Below, piece after piece: positions 1-9,427 of a DNA stretch of 64,000 nt. The notes under the pieces are model-generated. The model worked only from the letters and a program-made list of their open reading frames with translations. It searched no databases and had not been told where the DNA came from. Source of the stretch: Porticoccus hydrocarbonoclasticus MCTG13d (GTDB lineage Bacteria > Pseudomonadota > Gammaproteobacteria > Pseudomonadales > Porticoccaceae); assembly GCF_000744735.1 (NCBI RefSeq), contig NZ_JQMM01000001.1:1-64000 (forward strand), in the 5' to 3' direction. Position numbers and translations under genes: made by a program. Each line of letters begins with the position of its first letter. Position 1 is the stretch's first letter.

Positions 1-502
1 CATCCACTTCCCGCCGAAAATTATCCAGGGTATCTTCATCGAAACGCCCTTCAAGATAGGAGCGGGCATAAATTCCCGGCGCACTGTGACCCTGAAAATA
101 GATCAGGTCGCCCTGCTCTTCGCCCTCGTTGCCCCGAAAAAAATAATTAAAGCCAATATCATAAAGCGTGGCCGACGAGGCGAAAGAGGCAATATGCCCG
201 CCAATACCCTCATCAGGATTTTTGTTGGCCCTCATTACCATAGCCAGCGCATTCCAACGGATGATCGAGCGAATCCGGCGCTCCATGAACAGGTCACCTG
301 GCATGCGTTTTTCACGAATGACCGGGATCGTATTCCTGTAAGGGGTAACAATGGCAGGCGGCATGCCGACCCCGGTGGCAGTGGCTCGATCCAGCAGCTT
401 CTGAAGCAGATAGGCTGCCCTCTCCGGGCCCTGAAACTTCAATACGGAATCCAGCGATTCGAGCCACTCCCGGGTTTCGACGGGATCCATATCGTCTTGC
501 AT
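1..502 (-). CDS. aceE: Pyruvate dehydrogenase E1 component, N-terminal part (cut by window edge)
   Basis: This is the first ~167 codons of the homodimeric, thiamine-diphosphate-dependent E1 subunit, which decarboxylates pyruvate and acetylates the lipoyl E2 in the cytoplasmic pyruvate dehydrogenase complex. The N-terminus reads MQDDMDPVETREWLES, followed by the family signatures ERAAYLLQKLL, TPYRNTIP and RIRSIIRWNALAMVMRAN. A segment matching GIGGHIASFASSATLYDIGF, where substrate-pocket and ThDP residues begin, comes next. The ATG at 502 is preceded 8 nt upstream by GAAAGG. A second ATG four codons in is less well placed. The family is about 890 residues long, so roughly four fifths lies left of the window. 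aceF is expected next but cannot be seen. Confidence 0.93.
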   Translation of the reverse strand, partial: MQDDMDPVETREWLESLDSVLKFQGPERAAYLLQKLLDRATATGVGMPPAIVTPYRNTIPVIREKRMPGDLFMERRIRSIIRWNALAMVMRANKNPDEGIGGHIASFASSATLYDIGFNYFFRGNEGEEQGDLIYFQGHSAPGIYARSYLEGRFDEDTLDNFRREVD

Positions 503-729
503 GATCGATACCTTTCTTTTTATGGTGACTGGCAACTTGATCAGTCGGGCAACCAAAAACACCGTTAACCTGACGATTCAAGCCATTTCGTGTAGTTTAT
601 CTACCAAAAAATACTTATTCAACCGCAAAAATAAAAGGTGCTTATAAATATACTTTTCTGAAAATAGTATAACTACATGAAATCAATAATATTATTAATA
701 GCTTTCCCGAAAAACAATAAATAGTTTTA

Positions 730-3555
730 TTACATTTTTTCAGGTAGCCGATAGATGTCCCGCTCTTTAGCCAGCCCAGACCCTGACATAAAATCCCCTG
801 CCGAAGTATCAACCTGCATTGAAAAACCGGCCGCAACCACGACGTCCCTATAGACCTCCAGCATTTGAGCATGCGTCAGACTCTGGACTTCTACAATCAA
901 TTGCTGGCGCATATCAAACTGGTAATCCCTCAGGTCAATGCTAGCCCAGAATCGCCCGCTCTGCTCCGCGAGACTTTTCGGTTTCTCTGTCAGACCTGTG
1001 AGGATAGAGGCGCGATGACGCTCAAATTCGTCAGCCGGCATTGCCGCCAACTGCTCTGCGTATGAATCGAGAAACTGATCAATAGCCTGCTCAAGCCGTG
1101 ACAGAGGTGCCGATGGAGACTGCACCAGCAGCCCAAACCCCGGCACCCTCTCCAGGCCCTGATCAACAGCCGCAACAACATAACCCAACTGCTGCTCGGT
1201 ACGCAGTTCGTGAAAGAACGGGGATTTGATCAGCTGCCGCAGAAACATGAAGCGGGCGGCTTCCGCTACCGAGTCATCGCGACCCTGGTAGTAACGGAGA
1301 ATCCCTGCATCCTTGTGCGGGATGGACATGGGCGCTTTAATTTTTTCCCCAGGCGCCACCCTGGCAATCCCCCTCGGCAACCAGTCAGCCGGATTGCTGG
1401 ATGCCAGCTGCTCCGACAGTGACTGCGCCAGCACTTTCACCTCTTCTGCCTGTAGGTTGCCACTGGCCAACAACTCCAGCGAAGCACCGTTAAAAATCGT
1501 TTTCACATACTGTCTGAACGTGCTGAAATCAAGTTTCTCCAATTCATCGGCCAGTCGCGCTGGCTGCCATGCAGTGGTATTGAGCAACAGCCCGACTTCG
1601 CGCATCAGCTGAATATAGGGCGTATCCTGAGTGCTATTGCGCCACTTCCGAATCAGTTCCTGACGCAGTAATTCAAGCCGCTCATCCGTCAGCTCAGTGG
1701 TCAGCAATGCTTCGACAACAGCTGCGGATAACACCGACAGTTTGTCGTCAAAACCACTGATCATGAAGCCCAGCCCGTCTGGTCGGCGATTGATGCCATA
1801 GCGCAAACCAGCCAGAGCCGCCTCATAACTGGTTTCATTCAATGAATACTCAACTGCCCGCAAATACAGATCCATCATTGCTGCATGACGCACCCCTTCC
1901 ACTGCCGGCGTCTTGACTGCCACATAAAGTTGCGCCTTGGGCGCCCGATAATAATGATCGGCGTAGTGCCACAACCGGTAATCAGGCTGCTTGACCAACA
2001 GCTCAGCCAATCCTGGCTCAGAGGCCTTATTCGGATGTTTCAGAGAAAAACGCTCTGGAATAAAGGGGTTTTTTCCCGGCAACGCAAGGCCAGTGGCCGC
2101 CACAGGCTGTATTTCCGGTAGCGGTTCAACTTTATAGGGCACCTGATAGAGAGCCGTTACTGCATCGGTCTCAACTTCGGGTGCGGCCAATAACACCATG
2201 GCATTATCTGCTGTCATACGGGAGGCCATGTCGGCGATCAACCCGGCATCATAAAGATCCATGCGGTAGGGACCACGGAGCACTTCAGTGCAGGGGTATT
2301 GATGGAGGCGGTTGGCCAGACGACTCACCCTGTGCACTGGGTCATCCTGCTCCATGTAACGAAACTGCATGTCTGCCAACGCGCCCTGCTCATCAAAACG
2401 CCACTGGGCAATCCCCTCATCAGCAACCAGATCGATCTGTCGGAATACCAGCGACAACACCTGTTGCCAGTTTGCGTAACCATCCGGTGTCAAGCCAACC
2501 GTCACACTAAAACTGCTGCCGCTGGTATCGGAAATACCCTGACCGGCCCGCAGGTTCTCGGCCCAGCCCCTGTTTTTCAACAGCCAAAGCAGACTACCCT
2601 TACCCTCGTGACCGATCAGATTGCCAAGATAGCCGAGCGGTTGTTCGCGTTGATACCGATCCACTGCCGGCAGGGGAAATGTGATAGACAACTCCCTCAT
2701 CTCACGAACGGGTTGAACAGAGACCAGTTTCGGCGGCTCACCCGGCTCCAACAGTGGCTTGCCATGCTTTGGCTGCTGGCTGGCATGGTTGGGCACATTG
2801 GCAAAGCGGTCTCTGACCATGGCTTCAAGCTGCTCCAGAGGCTGTGGCGCCAAAACCACGAGGGCCATCCGGTTGGCTGAATAATGTGCCTTGTAAAAAG
2901 AGAACAGGTCCTCGCGTAGCTGGCCCTTTTCATCCGCCAGCGTATCCAGATTACCGACGCTGAATTTGGCTGCAGGGTGTGCTGGATTGACGACCTGGCT
3001 GTAGACATCCATCTGGCGACGGTAATCATCTTTGATGCGGGCCTTGTACTCTGAATGCACTGCATTCTTTTCACGCTCTACATAATCTGCATTAAACAGT
3101 GGCTCGACAAAAAAACGGGAAAACCGGTCCAGAGCTGGCTCAAAATGCGCCGGATCAATATCAAAGAAATAGTTGGTGTGCTCGAAGGACGTATAGGCAT
3201 TGTGCTGCCCGCCGTGCTGGCCGATGAATGCCTGATACTCGTCGGGCTCGGGGTATTTGTCCGTACCAAGAAACAGCATATGCTCAAGAAAATGCGCTAA
3301 CCCCTGACGTCGAACAGGGTCATGCGAACTGCCCACGAAGACATCCAGTGCCGCTGCAGCCTTATCTGCATCGGGGTCGGAGACAAGCAAGACCTGAAGC
3401 GAATTGGGCAATGTCAGATGACGATAGACAGACTGATCATTTTCACTGCGGGCAATATCACTATCACTGGAGGACTGAGGTGAAAAAGAGGTCGCCTCAC
3501 TGTAAGCTCCGGCAACACAAAACAGACAGACAAATACAACAACAAGTCTTTTCAT
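730..3555 (-). CDS. ptrA: Pitrilysin-type M16 zinc metallopeptidase, periplasmic
   Basis: A 941-residue insulinase-family peptidase, close to the length of E. coli protease III (962). A Sec signal peptide occupies about residues 1-20. The inverted zinc motif HFLEH is at 88-92 and the third ligand is probably Glu169 (AVHSEY), so the N-terminal catalytic domain looks active. The later M16 domains are present, including the C-terminal ELRTEQQLGYVV segment that helps form the active chamber. Family members degrade short peptides in the periplasm. The gene stands alone, with aceE to its left and perM 23 nt to its right on the same strand. The exact substrate is unknown and the gene symbol is given by family resemblance. 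Confidence 0.88.
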   Translation of the reverse strand: MKRLVVVFVCLFCVAGAYSEATSFSPQSSSDSDIARSENDQSVYRHLTLPNSLQVLLVSDPDADKAAAALDVFVGSSHDPVRRQGLAHFLEHMLFLGTDKYPEPDEYQAFIGQHGGQHNAYTSFEHTNYFFDIDPAHFEPALDRFSRFFVEPLFNADYVEREKNAVHSEYKARIKDDYRRQMDVYSQVVNPAHPAAKFSVGNLDTLADEKGQLREDLFSFYKAHYSANRMALVVLAPQPLEQLEAMVRDRFANVPNHASQQPKHGKPLLEPGEPPKLVSVQPVREMRELSITFPLPAVDRYQREQPLGYLGNLIGHEGKGSLLWLLKNRGWAENLRAGQGISDTSGSSFSVTVGLTPDGYANWQQVLSLVFRQIDLVADEGIAQWRFDEQGALADMQFRYMEQDDPVHRVSRLANRLHQYPCTEVLRGPYRMDLYDAGLIADMASRMTADNAMVLLAAPEVETDAVTALYQVPYKVEPLPEIQPVAATGLALPGKNPFIPERFSLKHPNKASEPGLAELLVKQPDYRLWHYADHYYRAPKAQLYVAVKTPAVEGVRHAAMMDLYLRAVEYSLNETSYEAALAGLRYGINRRPDGLGFMISGFDDKLSVLSAAVVEALLTTELTDERLELLRQELIRKWRNSTQDTPYIQLMREVGLLLNTTAWQPARLADELEKLDFSTFRQYVKTIFNGASLELLASGNLQAEEVKVLAQSLSEQLASSNPADWLPRGIARVAPGEKIKAPMSIPHKDAGILRYYQGRDDSVAEAARFMFLRQLIKSPFFHELRTEQQLGYVVAAVDQGLERVPGFGLLVQSPSAPLSRLEQAIDQFLDSYAEQLAAMPADEFERHRASILTGLTEKPKSLAEQSGRFWASIDLRDYQFDMRQQLIVEVQSLTHAQMLEVYRDVVVAAGFSMQVDTSAGDFMSGSGLAKERDIYRLPEKM

Positions 3556-3578
3556 GGAATTCCATCTTATGGGTAAAG

Positions 3579-4649
3579 TTACTCCGACAACGTGTTCGGC
3601 AAATCAGTTCGCGGCCAGGCGTTATAAAGCGCCTTGACCAGCGTGGCGAGGGGGATCGCAAAAAACACCCCCCAGAAGCCCCACAGGCCGCCAAACACCA
3701 GAACCGCGAGAATAATTGCAATGGGGTGAAGGTTGACGGCTTCCGAAAACAGTAATGGCACCAACACATTACCATCAAGCGCCTGAATAATCCCGTAACC
3801 CACCATCAGCCAGAGCAGTTCCGAGCCAAACCCCCACTGGAAGTAACCCACAGCGGCGATTGGAAAAGTGACGATCATCGCACCGATATAGGGTATCACT
3901 ACTGACAACCCCACCAGGAGTCCCAGCAGAGCAGCATATTGCAATCCCATGAAAAGAAAAAAGACGTAGCTGACCAGCCCGACCACCAGTATTTCAATGG
4001 CCTTACCGCGCACATAATTGGCCATTTGCAGGTTCATTTCATGCCAGATCCGCCACATGACAGGCCGCTCCTGAGGCAGCATAGAGGCGAGCAGGTTCAA
4101 TAGCTCATCCTTGTCTTTCAGCATAAAAAATACCAGCAGTGGAACCAGTACCAGATAGACCATCATGATGACCAGGCTGGGAAAGGTACTGAAAGAAAAA
4201 CTCACCAGTCGCTCTGCCATACTCGCCACTTCCTTTGACGCCTGACCCAGCAACTCTTTCAGCTGGGACTCTGAAATGAGGTGTGGATACTCTTCGGGAA
4301 GCAACAGCAGGACACTTTGCCAGTGCCGTATCATGTCCGGAATTTCACTGGCAAGATTGGCGGCCTGGCGTCCGATCAGGGGCAGGACGACGATCAGAAT
4401 CGTGAGAAATATACCGACAAATAGCAGGAATACCAACGCCACGGCAACGAGACGGGGTACTCTCCACCGAACAAGGCGGTTGACACCCCCCTGGAGCAGG
4501 AAAGCAAAAATAATGGCTGCAACAAAAGGGGCCAGAATCTGGCCAAAGGTGACCATAACGACCAACGCAATCACCAGCATCAAAGCCAGCAATACCGCTT
4601 CTTCTTCACCAAAATAGCGGTCGACCCAAGTGCCAAGCACTTTCCACAT
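3579..4649 (-). CDS. perM: AI-2E family transporter (PerM/YdiK type)
   Basis: A polytopic inner-membrane protein of 356 residues with about eight hydrophobic segments. It begins MWKVLGTWVDRYFGEEEAV, followed by a membrane pair (LLALMLVIALVVMV, ILAPFVAAIIFAFLL). The conserved C-terminal block GLSVVIPYIGAMIVTFP ... DGNVLVPLLFSEAVNLHPI is typical of the family. Members are putative exporters or permeases, and in E. coli the neighbour pair is perM-bepA, as here. I chose the ATG at 4649 because AGGA lies 7-8 nt upstream. An in-frame TTG seven codons earlier has no better signal. Transport substrate is not established. Confidence 0.85.
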   Translation of the reverse strand: MWKVLGTWVDRYFGEEEAVLLALMLVIALVVMVTFGQILAPFVAAIIFAFLLQGGVNRLVRWRVPRLVAVALVFLLFVGIFLTILIVVLPLIGRQAANLASEIPDMIRHWQSVLLLLPEEYPHLISESQLKELLGQASKEVASMAERLVSFSFSTFPSLVIMMVYLVLVPLLVFFMLKDKDELLNLLASMLPQERPVMWRIWHEMNLQMANYVRGKAIEILVVGLVSYVFFLFMGLQYAALLGLLVGLSVVIPYIGAMIVTFPIAAVGYFQWGFGSELLWLMVGYGIIQALDGNVLVPLLFSEAVNLHPIAIILAVLVFGGLWGFWGVFFAIPLATLVKALYNAWPRTDLPNTLSE

Positions 4650-4850
4650 AGCATTTTCCTGTCGGAGCAATTAAAAAATTACAAAAATCAGATTACGAAA
4701 TCATTACCAGTGCATCAAGGACAGCTGAAACATCTGCGATATGGTCGGTTTTTTCAGATGAAAACGCACGAATCCGCATGAATTAGGTCATAGAGTTACG
4801 TTACTATCCAGAGAAATTGTCACTCTCTCACGTATCACTTTCACGTATTA

Positions 4851-6317
4851 ATGGATATTCAAGCAGTGTACATACGCTCCATCATGTTTTTTCTGAACCG
4901 GCTAATACTGACCGCGCTCCTAACCGCGCCAGCACACAGCGCAAATATTGAACTGCCAGCGCTGGGCGACACTGCCTCGGCCATTATCTCACAGCAACAG
5001 GAATATGAACTCGGGCAGGCTTGGCTGCGAGCCTACCGCAGCAGGATCTCCGAGTACAACGACCCCCAGCTCTATGATTACCTGGAGGAACTACTCTACC
5101 AACTCGCCGCCCACAGCGAATTAAAAGATCACCGCCTATCACTGGTGACGATCAATAATCCATCAATGAACGCGTTCGCAGTTCCTGGCGGTGTTATTGG
5201 CGTGCACACGGGATTGTTCCGCTACGCCAAAACCGAGCACCAGATCGCCTCCGTGCTGGCACATGAGCTGGCTCACCTCAGCCAACGGCATTTTGCCCGG
5301 CGAGTTGAACAACAACGAAAGAACGCAACCACCACGATGGCCGCCATGCTGGCCAGTCTTGTGATAGCCGCCACCGTGGGCGGCGATGCCGGGATGGCCG
5401 CTATGACCGCCAGCCAGGCGCACAGCATGGAAAGTGCCATGCGATACAGCCGTCAGAATGAACAAGAAGCCGATCGACTCGGCATCCAGACAATTTATGC
5501 CGCCGGTATGGATCCGAAAGGGGTCCCCGGCATGTTCGAGCAAATGCTGCGGGCAACCCGCTACACCGGCAGCAAACCGCCAGAATTTCTGCTCACCCAC
5601 CCACTGACGGAAAACCGCGTTGCGGACGCCAAAAACCGTGTCAGTCAATTTCCGTTAAAACATTATCCCGATAATATTGAATATCACCTGATGCGCGCCC
5701 GAGCGTTGATCGCCATCGAAAAAAATGCGGCGGCGTCTCTAAACCGTTTCAACAGCGAATTGGAAGGCGACAGTCTCAACAAGGATGCCTCTCGCTACGG
5801 CCTGGTTTTGGCGCACATGGGGCTGGGGAACTTCGATGATGCAAGAAAAAACCTCAGCCAGTTAATCAGCTCATCGCCCGACAGACTCACCTACCTACTG
5901 GCTGAGATCGAAATTGACCGCCGGGAAGGGAAATATATTTCAGCCATCGAGAAGGCGCAAAACCTTTTGCGCCACAATTCGAAAAGTTATGCGCTCAGGA
6001 TGATGCTGGCCGAAGTTTACCTCAAGGCCAACCAGTTCACCGAATCTGAAAAAGTGCTTGAAGAGCTGGCCCAACGCTACCCCGATCGACCCTACGTCTG
6101 GTTTCAGCTGGCGGAAGTCAGTGGCCTGGCGGGCGATATCGCTGGAGTACACAAGGCTCGCGCACAATATTTTATTCTCAACGGGGTATTTGACAAAGCC
6201 AGAGAACAACTGGGTTATGCCAGAAAACTGCTGGTTCACGATTATCAGGAAACTGCCATTATTGACCAGCAGCTGAGAGATCTGGCCGATTTGCAGGAAA
6301 AGATGAAAAACTTCTAG
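4851..6317 (+). CDS. bepA: Periplasmic beta-barrel assembly-enhancing M48 protease with TPR repeats
   Basis: 488 residues, matching E. coli BepA (487). A signal peptide starts at residue 1 or, more convincingly, at the internal Met12 (MFFLNRLILTALLTAPAHS). The zinc motif HELAH is at 138-142 and the third ligand is Glu206 in NEQEADR. A histidine-containing loop (LLTHPLTENR) follows, as in the family. The C-terminal half, from about residue 260, is TPR-like helices, which in BepA contact the BAM complex and LptD. BepA promotes outer-membrane protein assembly and degrades stalled LptD. The gene is divergent from perM and convergent with nadA. Neither candidate start has a clear Shine-Dalgarno. 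Confidence 0.9.
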   Translation: MDIQAVYIRSIMFFLNRLILTALLTAPAHSANIELPALGDTASAIISQQQEYELGQAWLRAYRSRISEYNDPQLYDYLEELLYQLAAHSELKDHRLSLVTINNPSMNAFAVPGGVIGVHTGLFRYAKTEHQIASVLAHELAHLSQRHFARRVEQQRKNATTTMAAMLASLVIAATVGGDAGMAAMTASQAHSMESAMRYSRQNEQEADRLGIQTIYAAGMDPKGVPGMFEQMLRATRYTGSKPPEFLLTHPLTENRVADAKNRVSQFPLKHYPDNIEYHLMRARALIAIEKNAAASLNRFNSELEGDSLNKDASRYGLVLAHMGLGNFDDARKNLSQLISSSPDRLTYLLAEIEIDRREGKYISAIEKAQNLLRHNSKSYALRMMLAEVYLKANQFTESEKVLEELAQRYPDRPYVWFQLAEVSGLAGDIAGVHKARAQYFILNGVFDKAREQLGYARKLLVHDYQETAIIDQQLRDLADLQEKMKNF

Positions 6318-6362
6318 GCTTGGCAGCCGCAAATCAGGCAGTCTGCCCGGCGCTGCAGGGGG

Positions 6363-7436
6363 TTACGACTCGGCCAACTGCTGCTCGCGAAATGCCAGCA
6401 TCCGCCGCAGCGACACCATTGCGCGCCGGCCAACCGCTGAATCCACATGAATCTCGTTGGTGCCGCGCTCAAGGGACTCCATCAGATTCTCCAGATGATT
6501 CATTGCCATCCAGGGACAATGGGCACAACTACGGCAGGTGGCTCCCTCACCGGCAGTGGGCGCAATAATCAATTCTTTATCCGGCGCCGCCTGCTGCATC
6601 TTGTAAAAAATACCGCTATCCGTGGCAACAATCATTTGCTGATTCGGCAGCGTTCTGGCAGCCTCGATCAGCTGCGAAGTAGATCCCACTACATCGGCAA
6701 TGGCCACCATTGCCTCCGGGGACTCCGGGTGAACCAGAATGGCTGCACCGGGGAAGAGCTGCTTGATGCTGAGCACCCCCCGGGCCTTGAATTCTTCATG
6801 AACAATACAACTGCCATCCCACAACAGCATGTCCGCACCGGTTTTTTTCTGCACGTAGCTGCCGAGATACTTGTCGGGTGCCCAAAGAACCTTCTCTCCA
6901 CAGCTGTCCAGGTAATCCACCACGTCCAGGGCAATACTGGACGTCACCACCCAGTCCGCACGCGCCTTTACCTCCGCCGAGGTGTTCGCATAGACCACCA
7001 CCGTGCGATCTGGATTTTCGTCACAGAAATCATTGAAATCATCGGCAGGACAGCCAATATCCAGAGAACAGGTTGCTTCCAGGGTAGGCATCAGTACCGT
7101 TTTTTCCGGATTCAGAATTTTCGCGGTTTCGCCCATAAACCTGACGCCGGCCACGATCAAAGTGGAAGCCGGGTGATCATGGCCAAAGCGGGCCATTTCC
7201 AGAGAGTCCGAGACCAACCCACCCGTCTCTTCGGCTAAAGACTGAATGACCGGATCTGTGTAGTAGTGTGCCACGATAACTGCATTGCGCTCTTTCAACA
7301 GCCGCTTGATCGAAGTCCGATATACGGCTTCTTGCTCGGGCGTGTAGCGAGGCTCCTCATGCAGCTTGCCCAGATACTGCTCTACCACTTCACGGTGATC
7401 AGAATCGCTGGCAATATGGAGTTTTGGATCTTTCAT
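6363..7436 (-). CDS. nadA: Quinolinate synthase A
   Basis: Condenses iminoaspartate with dihydroxyacetone phosphate to quinolinate in NAD biosynthesis. The protein is 357 residues long. The three [4Fe-4S] ligands are recognisable as Cys123 (ATCSLDIGC), Cys210 ([10 protein letters not shown]) and Cys307 at the end of the CRSCAHC motif, each offset by ten from E. coli Cys113/200/297. The HYYTDP substrate motif lies near residue 57. The order tol-pal operon, tRNA-Lys, nadA is also found in E. coli, which supports both the gene call and the ancestry of the region. The neighbour on the other side, bepA, is convergent. Confidence 0.96.
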   Translation of the reverse strand: MKDPKLHIASDSDHREVVEQYLGKLHEEPRYTPEQEAVYRTSIKRLLKERNAVIVAHYYTDPVIQSLAEETGGLVSDSLEMARFGHDHPASTLIVAGVRFMGETAKILNPEKTVLMPTLEATCSLDIGCPADDFNDFCDENPDRTVVVYANTSAEVKARADWVVTSSIALDVVDYLDSCGEKVLWAPDKYLGSYVQKKTGADMLLWDGSCIVHEEFKARGVLSIKQLFPGAAILVHPESPEAMVAIADVVGSTSQLIEAARTLPNQQMIVATDSGIFYKMQQAAPDKELIIAPTAGEGATCRSCAHCPWMAMNHLENLMESLERGTNEIHVDSAVGRRAMVSLRRMLAFREQQLAES

Positions 7437-7704
7437 AAAAAACCGAAATTAAGTACTACGCAAGAATTTTACCATAGATACCAGATCCCTCTGTTGCCAA
7501 TTTGACTGAGTGTGTCTGATCATTTTGACCCTGACAAATAACCGCCGTTCAGGACCCGAATCCGCAGGTCCGCTTAAAATAATGCAGCATCACCACTCTG
7601 CCACCTCGAGACTCGCTATGGCCGGTATTGCGGTTCAAGCATGACTATTCGCCGCCTTACGCACAGACACGAAAAACCGAGGCAGGCAAGCCCGGCATTT
7701 TGTA

Positions 7705-7724
7705 TTGGTGGGTCGTGCTGGATT
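7705..7724 (-). repeat. 20-nt duplicate of the tRNA-Lys 3' end
   Basis: These 20 bases are identical to 7894-7913, which hold the 3'-terminal 19 nt of tRNA-Lys (including CCA) plus one flanking base. The copies are in the same orientation and 189 bp apart, with the second copy downstream of the tRNA 3' end. That is the arrangement left when an element integrates into a tRNA 3' end. Decay of a tandem tRNA-Lys copy is the alternative. Confidence 0.6.
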
Positions 7725-7856
7725 GACTCAGAACAGTTTGTCACTATTTTGACCCTTATAGGGGCCTCGCGGCCTGTGACTGCTCGGTCCAAACTCCTGA
7801 CGGAGTTTGTCGAACCACGCTTTAACGAACGAGTCCACAACAAATCGCTTACAAAT

Positions 7857-7887
7857 AAAAAGGCCACCCCACTGGGGTGGCCTTTTT
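7857..7887. terminator. Bidirectional Rho-independent terminator after tRNA-Lys
   Basis: A nine-base-pair GC-rich stem (GGCCACCCC / GGGGTGGCC) with an ACT loop is flanked by A5 on the left and T5 on the right. On the minus strand it ends the tRNA-Lys transcript 7 nt past the CCA end. It would also stop plus-strand transcription. Confidence 0.85.
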
Positions 7888-7894
7888 ATTTGTT

Positions 7895-7970
7895 TGGTGG
7901 GTCGTGCTGGATTCGAACCAGCGACCAATTGGTTAAAAGCCAACTGCTCTACCAACTGAGCTAACGACCC
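7895..7970 (-). tRNA. tRNA-Lys (anticodon UUU)
   Basis: A 76-nt cloverleaf with the CCA end encoded. The acceptor stem is GGGTCGT/ACGACCC, the D-arm has AGCTCAGTTGGTAGAGC, the anticodon loop CTTTTAA gives UUU, and the T-arm contains GGTTCGAATCC. It lies just downstream of queC on the same strand with its own plausible promoter. Confidence 0.97.
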
Positions 7971-7985
7971 TCAGAAGAGGCGCAT

Positions 7986-8013
7986 ATCTTACTTATGGGG
8001 AGTCAAAAATCAA
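7986..8013 (-). promoter_or_regulatory. Putative sigma70 promoter of tRNA-Lys
   Basis: Read on the minus strand, TTGATT (8013-8008) and TAAGAT (7991-7986) are separated by 16 nt, about 15 nt upstream of the mature tRNA 5' end. A second TTGACT inside the spacer makes the -35 assignment uncertain. Confidence 0.45.
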
Positions 8014-8017
8014 GTGT

Positions 8018-8710
8018 TTATTCTGTACCGATATAACGGGTGGGATCTGGCAACCCGGCTTCCTGAAATCCCGATATTCTCAACCGGCAACTATCACATC
8101 GGCCACAGGCAAAGCCTCGCTCGGTCGCCTGATAGCAGGAGACTGTTTCCGCATAATCAACGCCCGCCAACGTTCCCTGAAGGATAATTTCTGCTTTGGT
8201 GAGATTAATCAGCGGTTTGTTGATTCGGAGGTAATGTCCTTCAATCCCTGCTTTGGTGGCGAGATTGGCCATTTTTTCAAAAGCTTCGATGTAGTCGGGA
8301 CGACAATCCGGATAACCGGAATAATCCACCGCGTTGACCCCGATGAAAATATCCTGGGCACCCAGCACCTCTGCCCAACCCAGCGCAATGGAGAGAAATA
8401 CCGTATTGCGGGCCGGCACGTAAGTCACGGGAATGCCGCTGGTCTGCTCCTCCGGCACATCGATACGGTCATCGGTCAGGGCAGAGCCACCAATGGTCCT
8501 CAGATCCAGTTTAATGACCTTGTGTTCCTCGGCACCCAGCTGTTCAGAACAGCGCCGGGCAGCGACCAGTTCTGCCTGGGCACGTTGCCCGTAATCAAAG
8601 CTCAGGGTATAGCAGCTGAACCCCTGACTTTTTGCGAGCGCCAGTACCGTCGTTGAGTCCAGGCCGCCGGATACCAGCACCACGGCCCTGTTATTTTCGT
8701 TCACAGTCAT
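8018..8710 (-). CDS. queC: 7-cyano-7-deazaguanine (preQ0) synthase
   Basis: Converts 7-carboxy-7-deazaguanine to preQ0, using ATP and ammonia, in queuosine biosynthesis. The 230 residues match E. coli QueC (231). The PP-loop SGGLDST is at 14-20, and the C-terminal zinc site is Cys192, Cys202, Cys205 and Cys208 (ACGRCDSC). The start ATG directly abuts the TGA of queE, so the pair is probably translationally coupled. With queA and tgt at 26-28.6 kb, four steps of the queuosine pathway are in this window. Confidence 0.97.
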   Translation of the reverse strand: MTVNENNRAVVLVSGGLDSTTVLALAKSQGFSCYTLSFDYGQRAQAELVAARRCSEQLGAEEHKVIKLDLRTIGGSALTDDRIDVPEEQTSGIPVTYVPARNTVFLSIALGWAEVLGAQDIFIGVNAVDYSGYPDCRPDYIEAFEKMANLATKAGIEGHYLRINKPLINLTKAEIILQGTLAGVDYAETVSCYQATERGFACGRCDSCRLRISGFQEAGLPDPTRYIGTE

Positions 8711-9361
8711 TCAGTGTCCCGGGGCATCTTTCCACAACAATTTATGCAATTGAAGCTGAAACCTGACCGGCAACCTGTCATTCAGCACCCACTCTGCCAG
8801 TTCGGTGGCATCCTGCTGGCCGAAACTCGGAGAAAACAGGATGTCAGTGACACAGTCCGACAGACTGAACTCGTCGAGCTTCATCCGGGCCCATTCGTAG
8901 TCCTGCCTGTCACAGATCACAAACTTAATCTGGTCGGAGGGTTTCAGGTAAGCAATGTTTTCATAGAGGTTGCGATTCACCTCACCAGAGGCGGGGGTTT
9001 TCAGGTCCATCACTTTTGTCACTCGAGGGTCCACCTCAGCAATGGATAAAGCGCCCGCTGTTTCCAGACTCACCTGGTAACCCTTGTCACAAAGCGCTGT
9101 CAACAGAAGCAGGCAGGATTTCTGGGCCAGCGGTTCGCCACCGGTGACACACACCCGCGAAGCTTTAAAGGTACTCACCTCTTCCAGAATCTGCTCGATT
9201 GAGCGACGTTCACCACCGTAGAAAGCATATTCAGTGTCGCAGTAATGGCAACGCAAAGGGCAACCGGTCAGTCGCACAAAAACCGTCGGCAAGCCAACCG
9301 TGGCCGACTCACCCTGGAGAGAATAGAAAATTTCAGTAATGCGAACAGACGTTGGGGTCAT
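8711..9361 (-). CDS. queE: 7-carboxy-7-deazaguanine synthase (radical SAM)
   Basis: Radical-SAM enzyme that makes the 7-deazaguanine ring from 6-carboxytetrahydropterin. The protein is 216 residues long (E. coli 223). The cluster motif CPLRCHYC supplies Cys34, Cys38 and Cys41 in the CxxxCxxC spacing of radical-SAM proteins. VCVTGGEPLAQ near residue 70 is the SAM-binding GGE motif. It is followed without a gap by queC and lies 66 nt downstream of cpoB, a common arrangement at the end of tol-pal operons in gammaproteobacteria. Confidence 0.96.
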   Translation of the reverse strand: MTPTSVRITEIFYSLQGESATVGLPTVFVRLTGCPLRCHYCDTEYAFYGGERRSIEQILEEVSTFKASRVCVTGGEPLAQKSCLLLLTALCDKGYQVSLETAGALSIAEVDPRVTKVMDLKTPASGEVNRNLYENIAYLKPSDQIKFVICDRQDYEWARMKLDEFSLSDCVTDILFSPSFGQQDATELAEWVLNDRLPVRFQLQLHKLLWKDAPGH

Positions 9362-9427
9362 GGGAGGTACTGCATGTCATCAATGCCGCAGTTTAACCGA
9401 CATTTGCAAAATCAGGAGGCCATCCGA

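Larger units (their letters stand above)
7437..7894. other. Non-coding stretch between nadA and tRNA-Lys
   Basis: No convincing gene is visible. The stretch contains a 20-nt duplicate of the tRNA-Lys 3' end (7705-7724), a small perfect hairpin with AAACTCC/GGAGTTT arms (7791-7808), a strong terminator (7857-7887), and near 7552-7623 a reverse-strand segment that resembles the D-arm region of a tRNA. It may be the residue of an excised element or of a decayed tRNA cluster; in E. coli several tRNA genes sit at this position. Confidence 0.5.

Noticed and set aside
503-729. Search for a PdhR-type operator upstream of aceE
   Set aside because: Only a short TGATCA-centred partial palindrome is present, which is not enough to call an operator.
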